A model generated the notes under the pieces. The model did not search any database. It saw nothing but the letters and a program-made list of their open reading frames with translations, and was not told the DNA's origin. Positions 20,450 to 31,340 of a stretch of 64,000 bases of DNA are shown one piece after another. Origin of the DNA: Adiantum capillus-veneris (lineage: Eukaryota; Streptophyta; Polypodiopsida; Polypodiales; Pteridaceae). Position 1 is the stretch's first letter. Each line of letters starts with the position of its first letter. The position numbers were made by a program, and so were the translations under genes. The stretch lies in the NCBI GenBank assembly GCA_014529385.2, contig CM043947.1, forward strand, positions 132,607,391 to 132,671,390, read 5' to 3'.

Positions 20450-21651
20450 TGTTAGGTGCAGCAGAATGAATGTTTGAACTTTGCTCAAGATGAGTGCTCG
20501 GAACTGTGCTCAAGGTTTCTTTTGTTCTTATGGAAGGGAGAGCCTTCTGTTCTTAATGAGAGAGTGCAATGATCACAAACAAAGTGAATGGACACTGTGC
20601 GTGCAAGTGTATGAGACTGAAAGACAGAGAAGAGAATACGACACCAGAGACGTTGTAAAACCCTCCTCCGAAGGCCCCACTCTCTATGGCGAGAGCGGTC
20701 TACTTATGATTGCACAAATCTCTACAATGCTTGGACTTGCCGACGATGTCGACGACGATGAGGACGACGACGAGACGGGCTGAAATCTGAAACTACTAAG
20801 GGTTGAAATCTGCAAATCTTTATCTGTCATGACGACGACGACAACGACGACGCGCTGAAAACGCAGATGCTGGAATCTGCGTTTTCCGGGCTGAAACTGT
20901 AAACCTTGCGGAAACTGATCGTGCAACGAGGATCTGCTGCAGGAAGGTCAGATCTGCGAGGTTCGGGGGTTCTTCTGCGAATGCTAAAGGCTGAAAACTG
21001 AAAACGCTGGTGGTTCTTGATGTTCCGTCGCGATGATCTGCAAAAACGCTGAGGTTGGGCTGCAAACCAAAAACGCTAGGGCTGAAATTTGTCCTGCTAT
21101 CGCCGGTGGTTCTGCAAATGCAAAATGCTAGGCTGATCTGCTGTGTCTTGTCGACGTCGGGGCTGATTTGCTGTGCACCAATCGCCAAGGCTGATCTGAT
21201 GCAAAAACGCTAGGTCTTCTGTGGAGAAAACGCCAGAGTAGTCGCGGGGGTTGGTCTTGCTGAGAAGTTGCCTGTTGAGCAAGGTGCTTCTACTGCCTCT
21301 TTTGCCAATTAGTGCTAGTCTAGGTTTGCTTACATACAAACTTACTCAATTTGCCCTACCTACTTTCCAACAAAAGTCACTTACAAATAATAAGTGAAAA
21401 ATGTCAAAAAAAGGGAAAATAGGCTAAATGCACTGGAAAATTCCCCTGAAGGATTCTGATGGGAATGCTTATGATCATGCTGTGTGCAACCAGAGGATAT
21501 GCATCTACACTAAGTGACTGGGCATGCACGGTCTACGAATAGACTCACAAGAGTGCCAGATCACTTCTAATCTAGACTGACTGGACTGACTGAACTCTGA
21601 TCGTGCTGTAGCTTGTCCACGGACACATAGGGTTGGATGTGTCACGTGACA
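20450..21651 (-). repeat. A2 5' LTR
   Basis: 1202 bp, pair of 17338-18527. A GACGAC triplet run at about 20750-20775 is longer than in the partner. Confidence 0.93.
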
Positions 21652-22536
21652 GTGGTCTACTATTGATTGCACAAACCGGTACAAGACACTGATGCAAACT
21701 TGAGAACTATGATGCAATGTGTGGAGACGACGGCGACGACTCGACTTGCTAACTGCGGTTGTGGACTTGAAGGCTGAAATTCTTCATGACGGCTAGGTCC
21801 CCAAAAACGCTAATGGCTGTGGTATGAAAACGCTGATCTTTGCTGGCTGTTTTGGCCTGTTTGCTGCTGAAAGTAACGCTGTCTTGTGGCTCTGGAACCG
21901 CCCTAAAAACACTGTCCAATGGTTGAGGAACTGCTGCTGAAACGCTGAATGGGCTGCTTCAAAAACGCTGGTTGGCATTGTCTTTGCTGATGCAAACCAT
22001 GCCGTAGGGATCATCAAGGGCAGGGCTGAATGCTCTTGTGGAAAACTCTGCTGGAATCACCCAAGGTAGGCTGAAAACGGTGCCCAAGGCAGGCTGAAAA
22101 CGGTGATGCTTGTTGGCAAAACGCTAGGTTGAAGTGTTCTTGTTCTTGCTGAGAGTCGGCCTGCTGAGCAATGCTCCTGTTGCCTCATCTGCCAGAAAGT
22201 GCTAGCTTTGGTTTGCTTATATATTTCATTAGCAAAATTGTCCTACCTAGTTTCCAACAAAAGTCACTTAATAAATAAGTGAAAAATGTCAAAAATAGGG
22301 AAAATAGGTTTTATGAACTGGAAAATTCCCTTGATGGATTCTGATGGTAATGTTGATGATCATGTTGTGTGCAACCGGAGGATAAGCATCTAATCTAAGT
22401 GTCTGGACATGCACGGTGTGCGAACAGACTCACAAAGTGCCAGATTACTTCCTGTTCTAGACTAACTTGACTGACTGAACCCTGGTCATGTTGTAGCTTG
22501 TCCACGAACACATAGGGTTGGATGTGTCACGTGACA
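21652..22536 (-). repeat. A1 5' LTR, U3-side piece
   Basis: Begins with the GTGGT duplication and continues the LTR interrupted at 17337. It ends GTCACGTGACA at 22536. It is more diverged from the A2 LTRs than they are from each other, which fits an older host element. Confidence 0.88.
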
Positions 22537-23035
22537 CCAACTCCAAAGCAAGCCAGTGCAGGGTGGTGGGCATCCATGTTCACAATGAGCGCGCGGCGGG
22601 CGCCGGCGTCTGCCAACGACGTCGCGGCCTGGACAGCCTCAAAGGTGGGTAGCGATAGCTCTACGCGGCTAGATGTGTGGGCTCTTCACTACTCGTGTCA
22701 CGCCGAGGTGGTGACGCATGGTACCAAGGGCGGCTTGCCCAACCGACTTACACGCTGGTCCTTCGAGTTGCCACGGCAGAGGACCCCGGCCACTTGCAGT
22801 ATGGTGCTCGGCCATACCCTGCCTCCCTTCGTCTCTTGCACTTCTCCTCACAGTACACCTCATCCTGCCCTGCTGTTGGAGCTTTCTACATTTGTATGTC
22901 CTCATTTCAGGCTTTATAACCGTAGTACTTGCTTTGCGGCAGGATCTATGAGCTTAAGGGCACGGCGCTTGAGTTTTGGCATTTTTGTGTTATTTATTGT
23001 CGTGGATTAATATTCTACATAGTCTTGGGAATCAT
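22537..23035. other. Unidentified GC-richer segment with an open frame
   Basis: Distinctly richer in G+C than its neighbours up to about 22960. A plus-strand frame (to 23010) is open for about 160 codons, with its first codons inside the A1 LTR; a second plus frame and a minus frame (22669-22905) are also fairly open. I recognise no domain in any of them. It could be a captured host exon fragment or part of an unrecognised transposon. Confidence 0.35.
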
Positions 23036-23105
23036 GGTAATAAAGGGTTTGGGCACCGATATGCATTTTGTTATTAAGATTTTGGCGATCTTAATCCTCT
23101 GAATT

Positions 23106-23108
<3 letters not shown>

Positions 23109-23158
<50 letters not shown>
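23109..23158. repeat. (CT)n microsatellite
   Basis: About 24 uninterrupted CT units directly upstream of a SINE-like segment. A second tract, of about 30 CT units, lies at 23299-23361. Confidence 0.95.
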
Positions 23159-23163
<5 letters not shown>

Positions 23164-23262
23164 CAGGTCTTGAGTTCAACTCTCCTCGTCGGATAGATCT
23201 TTAAGGTCTCTTGGGATAGTTTCCTACGACGTTAAAACATTCTTCTTCTTCTTCTCTCTCTC
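23159..23262 (+). repeat. SINE-like repeat, 5'-truncated
   Basis: CATAACAGGTCTTGAGTTCA and the following CTCCTCGTCGGATAGATC...GTTTCCTACGAC match, on the opposite strand, repeats at 61551-61680 and 61744-61848. It contains a box-B-like GAGTTCAACTC and a CTT-rich tail. The box A half is replaced by the CT tract. Confidence 0.65.
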
Positions 23263-23295
23263 TGGTTAACTTTGCTTTCTATATTACATATTTTA

Positions 23296-23362
<67 letters not shown>

Positions 23363-23363
<1 letters not shown>

Positions 23364-23902
23364 AATATACTGGCGTTTTTACCGGTGGGTTTATTTAGTA
23401 AGATTTGATTTGTACATGGTGAAAAGCTCCTAGCAGATTTTATCCCTAAGATCATTTACCTTTGTTTTGGTCCCCTTCCACCATCGTCTCACCTCTACAT
23501 CTCCTACTCCTCCCTTCCAAACCCCTCAAGTTGTGCACAAACATTACTAGTTAATGGTATTGCCTTTCCATTTGAAGGGTTGACTTCTCTTGCACACGAA
23601 TTTTGTGACACTCGTTACCAACTACACGTCTACTAGCCGTAACAACACTGTAGGAGATAGTGAGCATTCCATTTTTGTAAGAGACATTAGGACCTATATG
23701 ACATCTTTTGGAGGGTTTTAGAAGATGGGTTGGTCCCCCACCTTGATGATATTTTCTATTAACACCAAACTTTTACAAACATATGAACCGGAACAACTTG
23801 TGTTCCCTGCCACAAAGATTATTATAATGTATAAGAATGCATGCAATTCATTAGCCAAATTGATTGAAATTCAATATACTTGTAGCCGGAAACGACTATA
23901 TC
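23363..23902. other. Unassigned DNA
   Basis: About 540 bp of AT-rich sequence between a CT tract and the A3 LTR. No gene, LTR or RNA is recognised. A 60-codon frame (23725-23907) has no visible domain. Confidence 0.5.
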
Positions 23903-25088
23903 TGTAAGGTGCAACGGAAGTGAATGTTGAACTTTATGATGAGTACTCTGAACTGTGCTCAAGGTTCCTTTTACTTACGGAAGGGAGAGCCTTCCGTTCC
24001 TTTAGTGAGAGGGTGCAATGGACACAAACAAAGTGGTGAACACTGTGAATGGAGGTGCTGAGACTGAGAGATAGAGAGAGAAGAATAAGACACCAGAATG
24101 TTATCAAACACTCCTCCGAAGGCCCCACTCTCTATGGCGAGAGCGGTCTACTATTGATTGCACAAATATGTACAATGCTTTGGACTTGCCAACGATGTCG
24201 ACGACGATGAGGACGACGACGAGACGGGCCGAAATTTGAAAACGCTAATGGCTGAAATCTGCAAATCTTTATCTGCTGAATTCTGAATCTATGACGATGA
24301 CGACGGCGATGCAACGACGACGTGCTGAAAACGCAGATGTTGAAATCTGCTTTTTTGGGCTGAATCTGTAAACTACATTGGATCTGACCATGCGGCGAGG
24401 ATCTGCTGCAAGAAGGTGAGATCTACGAGGTTTGGGACTTCTTCTGCGGTGTCTAGGTGTTGAAAACTGAAAACGCTGATGCTAACTGAGGTTCTGTCCT
24501 ATAGAATCTGCAAAATGCTGAGGGGTTAGGCTGATCCGAAAACGCTAGGGGCTGATCTGGGTTCTTGTTGCAAAAACGCTAGGCCCTGCAGCTGCTGTCG
24601 CCAGGTGTATCTGCAATGCAAAAACGTTGGAGGCTCTGCAAGGCTGAGAACGCTGGTTGTTCTTGTGGCTGAAAACGCTAGGAGTTCCGCCGCGGGGGGG
24701 TCTTGCTGAGAAGGTGTCTGATGAACACAAGGTTCCTGCTGCCTCTTCTGCCAGAAAGTGCTAGCCCTAGGTTTCTTTATATATATGCTTGGCTAAATTT
24801 CCCTACCCAGTTCCCAACAAAAGTCATTTAAAAATAGTAAGTGAAAAATGTCAAAAATAGAAAAAATAGGTCTATGCACTGTAAAAATGCTCCTGATGGG
24901 TTCTGACTGTTATCTGATGGTCATGCTACGTGCAACCAGAGGATATGCATCTAATCTAAGTGTCTGGACATGCACGGTCTGCGAACAGACTCACAAAAGC
25001 GCCAGATCACTTCCTAATCTAATTGAACTGAACCCATGTCATGAAGTAGCTTGTCCACGTACACATAGGGTTAGATGTGTACGTGACA
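23903..25088 (-). repeat. A3 3' LTR
   Basis: 1186 bp, TGTAAGGTGCAACGG to GTACGTGACA, with AAAACGCTAGG motifs at about 24465-24690 and a TATATA box near 24780. Confidence 0.9.
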
Positions 25089-25330
25089 TCCCCTCCTTTT
25101 CAAAGTGAGGTACTGATACCGAACTGTATGGCGTCGAGGGAGATCGCCAACAGCGTCTGGATGAATCCTGGGAAGGACTCTTTGCCGGCCCACTCTGATG
25201 TGTGGGTCGTGCAGTACTTGAACTTCATAAAGGTATGCAATGTCTTCTTCTTTGGGCCGCGCCAAAAGCGACACAAAGTCATCTGTGGCTCCTTCAATGC
25301 TTCAACTTCGTCCATAGTCATGCGTCTACC
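25089..25330 (-). pseudogene. A3 polypurine tract and 3' tail frame
   Basis: Minus strand AAAAGGAGGGGA against the LTR, preceded by a frame (25100-25366) with 'MTMDEVEALKEPQMTLCRFW' and 'FMKFKYCTTHTSEWAGKE', matching the A2 tail. Only the last ~75 codons remain before the sequence jumps to the inverted LTR piece. Confidence 0.65.
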
Positions 25331-25342
25331 TTCAATCACAGT

Positions 25343-25488
25343 GTTCAACACTTTGTTTGTTTCCATTGCACTCTCTCACTAAAGGAACGAAAGGCTCTCC
25401 CTTCCGTAAGTACAGGAACAGTTGAGCACAGTTCGGATTACTCATCTTGAGCAAAGTTCAACATTCAATTCCGCTGCACCTTACACAC
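25343..25488 (+). repeat. Inverted fragment of the family A LTR end
   Basis: Plus-strand copy of the LTR U5 end, running from GTGTTCAACACTTTG to GCTGCACCTTA, opposite to the surrounding A3. It is flanked on the right by gag sequence of normal orientation, so it marks a rearrangement. Confidence 0.75.
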
Positions 25489-25657
25489 TCATGTTCTCAT
25501 TTATTGCATTGACAAAGCAAGTGGGTTCTGTGGGTTCTTTAGAGTCATTAGATTCAAGCTTAGGACATGTTCTTTTTATGGGACCCTTGATGTGACAATG
25601 AAAACAACGACCTTCCTTAGAATAAATGCTTTGTTCTTCCGACGTGATGTATCCTCC
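25489..25657 (-). pseudogene. A3 gag C-terminal fragment
   Basis: Matches 14030-14195 of A1, including the zinc-knuckle region (ACAATGAAAACAACGACC on the plus strand). It ends at the CCTCC duplication (25653-25657) where Gypsy-A is inserted. Confidence 0.75.
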
Positions 25658-27135
25658 TGAAACCGGCCCGTAGGGCGGTAGGCGTTGGCTTTCACCCGAA
25701 ATTCTTTACTTTAAACACACACACAGAGCACTTTGCAAAGAGAACCTGCGACGGGAGTTAACACTTGAATACACACACGGCTCGGAAGCTAGAATGCTCC
25801 GAGCAGACGCCGACAACCTGTAGGCCCCAAAATTGGCGCCCCTTTCGGTATTTCTTTATTCTTTAGGAGGGTAAATTACAAGGTAAGGTCCTGGGAATCC
25901 TTCACGTGTATCCACCTAGATACCATTTGATTTGGCCAAATTTCGGTAGCATAACAGTCCCAAAACTTGCGCGAAACCAATTCCCCTGCTGAAACTCACT
26001 TGCACTGGCGTATACCCTTTGATTCCTGCCCAAAAACAGTAAATTCAGCACGCTGTATTTACTGGTTTTTGCCCTGTTTTCAGCCCCAAACAGTCCCCTA
26101 ACTGTCCTTTGCCAGTGGGGCACGATTCCCAATGATCCTGGCGTCCGTACGGCTGAAAAACAGTGAATTTACAGCGCATACACAGCGCTGATTTTGCACC
26201 TGTACGGTGACGTTATGACCCTCACCAGTGCCTGCTTTGGAGCAGCAGTTAGCTACCCCTGTTCCTGCTCAAGGAGGCTCTTGCCTCAGCATAAAAGCAT
26301 GAACCTACACAACTGTACATCAGTCAAATGAGTAGCCCTCTTGTGGGGCATCACATAACTGCACGTAGGGGAGAGAGAGAGCAGTGTGTAGTGTGCAGGG
26401 CATCACTCCTAGCACCACACTGTACATGAGAGGGAAAGGAAGCATTCCATAGCTCTTAACCTGTGACAGGTTGCAAATGAGGCCTCTCCCAGCTTAAAAA
26501 TCAGCGTCCATTTTTCTGCAAGAGGAAAGTTCACGAAAATGTGACACTTCGTGCATTTTCAAGCATTTTCCCGTTTCGGGTTCGCCGCTTAAAGATATCC
26601 CAACCGACGCGTCAGTTGACTTCGCGGCAGAGTTATAAAATGTTCCCCTAGTCATACCGGAGGTAATGACACGAACACATTTCCCGGCCCAAAATAGCAC
26701 TTCCCTAAATTTTAGGAGATGCTTCCGTTGGGCTCCCACTGGTCTTCTGACCATCTATCCTCATTGGGGCCGCATCCAAAAATGCAATGTGGCCCAACTG
26801 TCGGATACTTTTTGTTGGTAGACCCACCTTGACTTTACGCCTTAATTGAGTTCACTTCCTAGTATCCACCAACTTGCTAAGTGCGACGGGGGGACCTATA
26901 TGATCTTGCTTTGAGCCTAGACATCCTCTTACCATACGAATTCCAGTGCCGACCACTTCCCGTCTGCGGGTGAATCTACCGTTCACATTGGCCATACAAT
27001 GTCCGACCGTTTGCTACTTCAAAAAGAGGGTCTCAAAACAAATAAAATAAACCCCATTGGAAAGAAACCAACAACCAAGGTTAGCAGTTGCCACATCTCT
27101 GTAACATGGTTAATAACTGCCACGTCCTCGTGTCA
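25658..27135 (-). repeat. Gypsy-A 3' LTR
   Basis: 1478 bp, TGAAACCGG...CTCGTGTCA. In element sense it begins with two tandem 29-bp units, each holding TGTCA- or TGACA-like ends and GACGTGG or GATGTGG. The shared AATAAAG/GGCGCC block is at 25823-25860. Confidence 0.95.
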
Positions 27136-27147
27136 TACCCCCCTCTT
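27136..27147 (-). other. Gypsy-A polypurine tract
   Basis: Minus strand CAAGAGGGGGTA directly against the LTR start. The Gypsy-B counterpart is at 57634-57646. Confidence 0.9.
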
Positions 27148-27305
27148 GAAATCGCAAACGTCCTCGATTGCATACCATAAATACACGCCACTAATGATCT
27201 TGTGCTATCAACACTCTTTTATCATCCCATGTATCCGCAAGAAAGGTCGTAACATACATAGATACAAATGACCTAATGAGGCCTTCATACTTTTGCCATT
27301 TCTAT
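27148..27305 (-). other. Gypsy-A region between pol stop and polypurine tract
   Basis: About 160 bp without coding content. Confidence 0.6.
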
Positions 27306-29969
27306 CTATGGCACTGAATTCATATGTACATTTGATGTACTAGCTCTATCATTACCCCTCCTTTGCACACGTGGGGTTGGGGCATAAGTAGGCTGTAACC
27401 CAAAGGCTTCAAGGTAGAGCTGCAATACATTTGGTGACTCTAACAGTTCATGCTCTTCCATCCACTTTGCATCCATAGGCGGATAGTTCTTGAACTTCAC
27501 CAAATAGCGTCTTGCAACTTGTCCTTTAACTTTTCTGTCCTTATGTGCCAAAACTTGCTCAGGTACCAGGATCTCATCAAGTTCCTCAACTTCTGGCTGA
27601 TCCTCAACTGGCATATCTTCTGGCACATCACCCACGAAGGGTCTTAGAAGACTCACGTGAAACGCATTATGAATCTTCCACGCATCAGGCAATTTCAGCC
27701 TGTAAGCCACATCGCTCATCTTATCAAGCACTTGAAAAGGCCCATAGTAACGCATGCTAAGCTCTGGAAACAGCCGTTCCTTGCCCTTCATCTTCTTTAA
27801 CCTTGCCTTTTCGAACCTTAAGAGAACCCAATCACCAGGTGATAGTAACAATTCATGACGGTGACGATCAGCAGCCTTTTTCTGTTTTGCCTGAGTCTTC
27901 TCCAAGGCAACTTTAATCTTCTTATACATCTCATCCATGTTCTCAACATATCGATCTGCCTCAAAGATCTTGTCCTTTGTATGCAAAATGGGAGGAACCT
28001 TTTTGCCGCCTTCAACAATTTCAAAAGGTGCTTTGCCAGTAGACGAATGCACCGTATTATTGTACGCATACTCAAGCATAGGCAAATAGTGTTCCCACTT
28101 GCCCTTATTATCTGACACATAGCATTTCAGCAGATCCAAGACAGTAGAATTGGCCTCTTCTGACTGTCCATCATTTTGTGGATGAAACGAAGACGAGAAC
28201 TTGAGCGTAGTACCCATGTTCTCAAGCAATCCTCTCCAGAACAAACTGGTCATGCGAGGATGACGATCACTGATAATCGATTGTGGCATACCATGGTACT
28301 TAAACACATTGTACATGAACAAGCGTGCCATCTCATCAGATTTTATCTTCTTCCTGACAGGGATAAAATGGGCTTGCTTGCTGAACCTGCAGATAATGGT
28401 CCATATACCATCATTCCCAGTTGGTGTTCTTGGAAGATCAAAGATAAAGTCCATAGCAATGCTTTCCCATGGCTTATCCGGAATCGGCAGTGGTTGTAAC
28501 AACCCTGGTGCCTTTTGCCTGTCAAACTTGACCTTTTGGCAAACTATGCATGCTCGCACAAAGGCATCCACATCTCTCCTCAAGGTAGGCCAATAGAAGA
28601 ACGTCTCTACCGCCTTAACTGTTGCATCAATGCCACGATGTCCTGCATACGGTGGGACATGACTCTCTTCCATGACCTTATGTCGCAGTGGCCTAGTGAC
28701 ACAAAGTCTGCCATGCATCATCATAAAACCATCTCTGAGGAGGTAGTGCTCGTGATGTTGCCCCTCTTGTAACTGTTCAAAGATCCTTGCAAAATCTTCA
28801 TCAGCAGTATACTGTTCCTTCATGTCATCTAACTCATGATGATAAGGAATTGACACAGCTGAAATTTGTGGCTTTCTTGATAACGCATCAGCCACAACAT
28901 TCTTCTTGCCTTCCACATGCATAATCTGGAAGTGGAACATGGAAAGAATGTTTGCCCATCGCATATGCTTTTCGGATAACTTTGACTGTGTCAAGAAGTA
29001 TCGCAAGGTCTGATGATCTGTTTGCACAACAAAATCAGCACCTAAGAGGTAGTGCTTCCAGCTAGAAAGCGCATGAATAACAGCCAAGAGCTCTTTCTCA
29101 TAGACTTGCATAGTCCTCTCTGGCCCTTGCAAAATTCGGCTTTCATAGGCTACTACCCGTCCATCTTGCATTAGCACTGCTCCGATGCTACTGCCACACG
29201 CGTCACACTGGACCACAAATGACTTCCTGAGATCTGGCAAAACAATAACTGGATCTGAAGTCAGCTTTTCCTTTAAGAGACTAAAAGCTGAAATCTCTTT
29301 TTGGGTCCATCTGAAAGTGACCTCTTTCTTTTGCAATGCGTGAAGAGGCGATGCTATCTCTACAAAATTTCTGATAAACCTTCTATAGTAGGAACACAAT
29401 CCCAAGAAGCTTCTGACATCGTGCACAGTCTTCAAGTCTGGCCATGTCTTGATAGCTTCGACCTTTGTGGGATCCATTCTAACACCATCCTTTGAGACTA
29501 TGTGGCCCAGAAAGTGGATCTCTTCGAGGAAGAATTCACTTTTCTTAGGATTGACAAGTAACCTGTGACTGCGCAGCTCTTCGAACACAATGGTCAAGTG
29601 ACGCCTATGCTCCTCTTCATTCTTCGAATACACAATCATGTCATCGAAGAATGTTCCAACAAACTGTTGATGCGAGCGGAAAATCCGGTCCATCATTCTG
29701 TTGAACGTGGCAAGAGCATTTGTTAGCCCAAACGGCATCACTAGAAACTCATAAAGACCAAATGTCGTTCTAAACGCAGTCTTGTGCACATCCTCTGGGC
29801 TTATACGAATCTGATGGTACCCACTCTTCAGGTCTATCCTGCTGAAAATTGCAACACCCTCTAAACGATCGAGAATATCATCAATGCGAGGAATAGGGAA
29901 CCTATTCTTGATGGTATTCTTATTCAACGCACGGTAATCAATACACATGTGCCATGAGCCATCCTTCTT
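27306..29969 (-). pseudogene. Gypsy-A RT, RNase H, integrase and chromodomain
   Basis: 880 codons open from the first Met, in frame with gag-protease upstream. RT: '[20 protein letters not shown]', '[12 protein letters not shown]', active site 'FFDDMIVYS'. RNase H: 'FVVQCDACGSSIGAVLMQ', 'YEKELLAVIHALSSWKHYL', 'QTDHQTLRYFL', 'VVADALSRK'. Integrase: HHCC remnant ending 'ACIVCQKVKFDRQ', then Asp in 'IAMDFIFDLP', Asp in 'SIISDRHPRMTS' and Glu in 'GQSEEANS'. Chromodomain at the C terminus: 'ILAHKDRKVKG'-like start and 'RYLVKFKNYPPMDAKWMEE'. It copies RNA to DNA and targets insertion. Catalytic residues look intact, but two stops just upstream cut it from gag-protease. Confidence 0.95.
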
Positions 29970-31340
29970 CTACACTAGGAGCACTGGGGAGCAAAAGGGT
30001 GAAGAACTAGGCTAAATCAGCCCCTTCTCTAATAACTCCTCAACCTGGCCCATAATCTCTTTCTGCTGCGCCGCACTAACCCTGTAGGGAGGTCTATTTG
30101 GTGGGCTACACCTTGGCACCAAATCTATCCGATGGTCCTCAGGTCTCTCTGGCGGCAATTGCGACGGTAATGAATCAGAAAAACAGTCACTAAACTTTTG
30201 CAAAAATGCTGACCTTTCTTTATCTAACACAGATAAATTTGACTGATCCTTATCTGAGACATCACGTGCAAAAATCAAGTACACAGAAAGATGATTCTTT
30301 ATTACAGAAGTGATAGCAGAAGCAGATACAATAGGGACTGACTCTCCTTTAAGCTTTACATCCAAGATGTGAGTTTTGCCCCTATGCTGTACAGTGATCT
30401 TTTTGTTGTAGGTATCCAAGACTCCATGCACTCGGAACATCCACGAGATCCCCAACAAGGCGTCACAACCTTCTAGCGGCATGATGTAAAACTCTTCAGT
30501 GTCCACATACGACTGAATATGCAGACGCAGTTTTCCAATGATGGGAGTAACACACTCTGAGTGGCCAGGACATGCCAACCCTGCCTCTGCTGTGTACCCC
30601 ATCTCTTCAGCTCTGATGCCCAGCTTTATAGCTAACTCTGGTGAGATAAAGTTGGCTTTGGCACCTGGATCAAAGAAGATGAGTGCCGTCTGATCCCTAA
30701 CTTTACCCCATGCCCTGCATAACTCACTGGCATCTGTGTTGGGCCTGTCACCCACCATGTCTGGCACTAAACCTGCCGTGGGTTTAGGCTTCTTGCCTTT
30801 CTGGTCTTCTTTATCCTCTGAGTCAGCTGGCCTTTTCCTTTGTGGACAATTGATAGAAATATGACCAGGCTGCTCGCATATAAAGCATTTGTTCTCAGCC
30901 ATTAGGACCTTCTTTTCCTCGAGCGACTTGCACACAAAAGGCTTCCTTTTCTGTTTCTTTGCCTGCGCTCCAGAAGTCCCAGCTGAATCCTTGTCTTTGG
31001 TGGCCTGTTCTGACCCCTGTGACGCATCAGGAGCCGTTTTCACAAAGGGCTTCTTCGCTGAATTTTTCTTTTGCTGCCCTCCTTTATCACTGCTCGGAAA
31101 TCCACTGTCCTCTCCTTTCAACAGGGCAAGACCAGTGTTCGCAACTTCCATAAGCTGAGTAAGGGTAGCCACTCTGTTCTTTGTACAGTAATCGCGAAGC
31201 CCTTTAGGCAGCCCACAACAATACTTCTCTATCTGCTCTGTCAATGGCACAAATCTGTAGGAGGTCACTGAGAGTAATGCTTTACAAAACCTCCTATTGT
31301 ACTTCAGCAAGCTCTTGCACGAAGCTGCCGTAAGCTGGTG
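29970..31340 (-). pseudogene. Gypsy-A gag C terminus, zinc knuckle, protease and RT start
   Basis: Frame 30012-31310 continues the gag core ('LLKYNRRFCKALLSVTSYRF', 'IEKYCCGLPKGLRDYC'), a Lys-rich linker, one complete knuckle CFICEQPGHISINC, then protease 'ALIFFDPGAKANFISPELA' and 'FYIMPLEGCDALLGISWMF'. The active site is D-P-G. It ends with the RT entrance 'PEDHRIDLVPRCSPPNRPPY' and '[10 protein letters not shown]', then TAG (30012-30014). A second TAG at 29970-29972 follows 14 codons on. In Gypsy-B both positions are Gln codons, so these are recent losses. Confidence 0.93.

Larger units (their letters stand above)
17338..21651 (-). mobile_element. A2, complete but internally deleted family A element
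   Basis: 4.3-kb element with two LTRs (17338-18527, 20450-21651), primer site, polypurine tract and a perfect GTGGT target duplication. It sits within the 5' LTR of A1, its own family. The internal region is only about 1.9 kb: gag N terminus, Asp/His-rich region and a 3' tail frame. The gag core and protease present in A1 are deleted. Confidence 0.93.
12781..22536 (-). mobile_element. A1, family A LTR retrotransposon (gag-protease only), split by later insertions
   Basis: Minus-strand element. Its 5' LTR is on the right and interrupted (17086-17337 plus 21657-22536). The primer site is at 17073-17084, the leader is interrupted by a solo LTR-C, then come gag (15390 leftward), protease, an Asp/His-rich region, and a truncated 3' LTR (12781-13183). 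No RT, RNase H or integrase is present. The last ~740 bp of the internal region, seen in A2, is missing here, so the protein region joins the LTR directly. The left end abuts H without a recognisable target duplication. Confidence 0.82.

Noticed and set aside
28176-28772. Plus-strand frames inside Gypsy-A pol
   Set aside because: They are shadows of the integrase frame on the other strand and resemble no protein.
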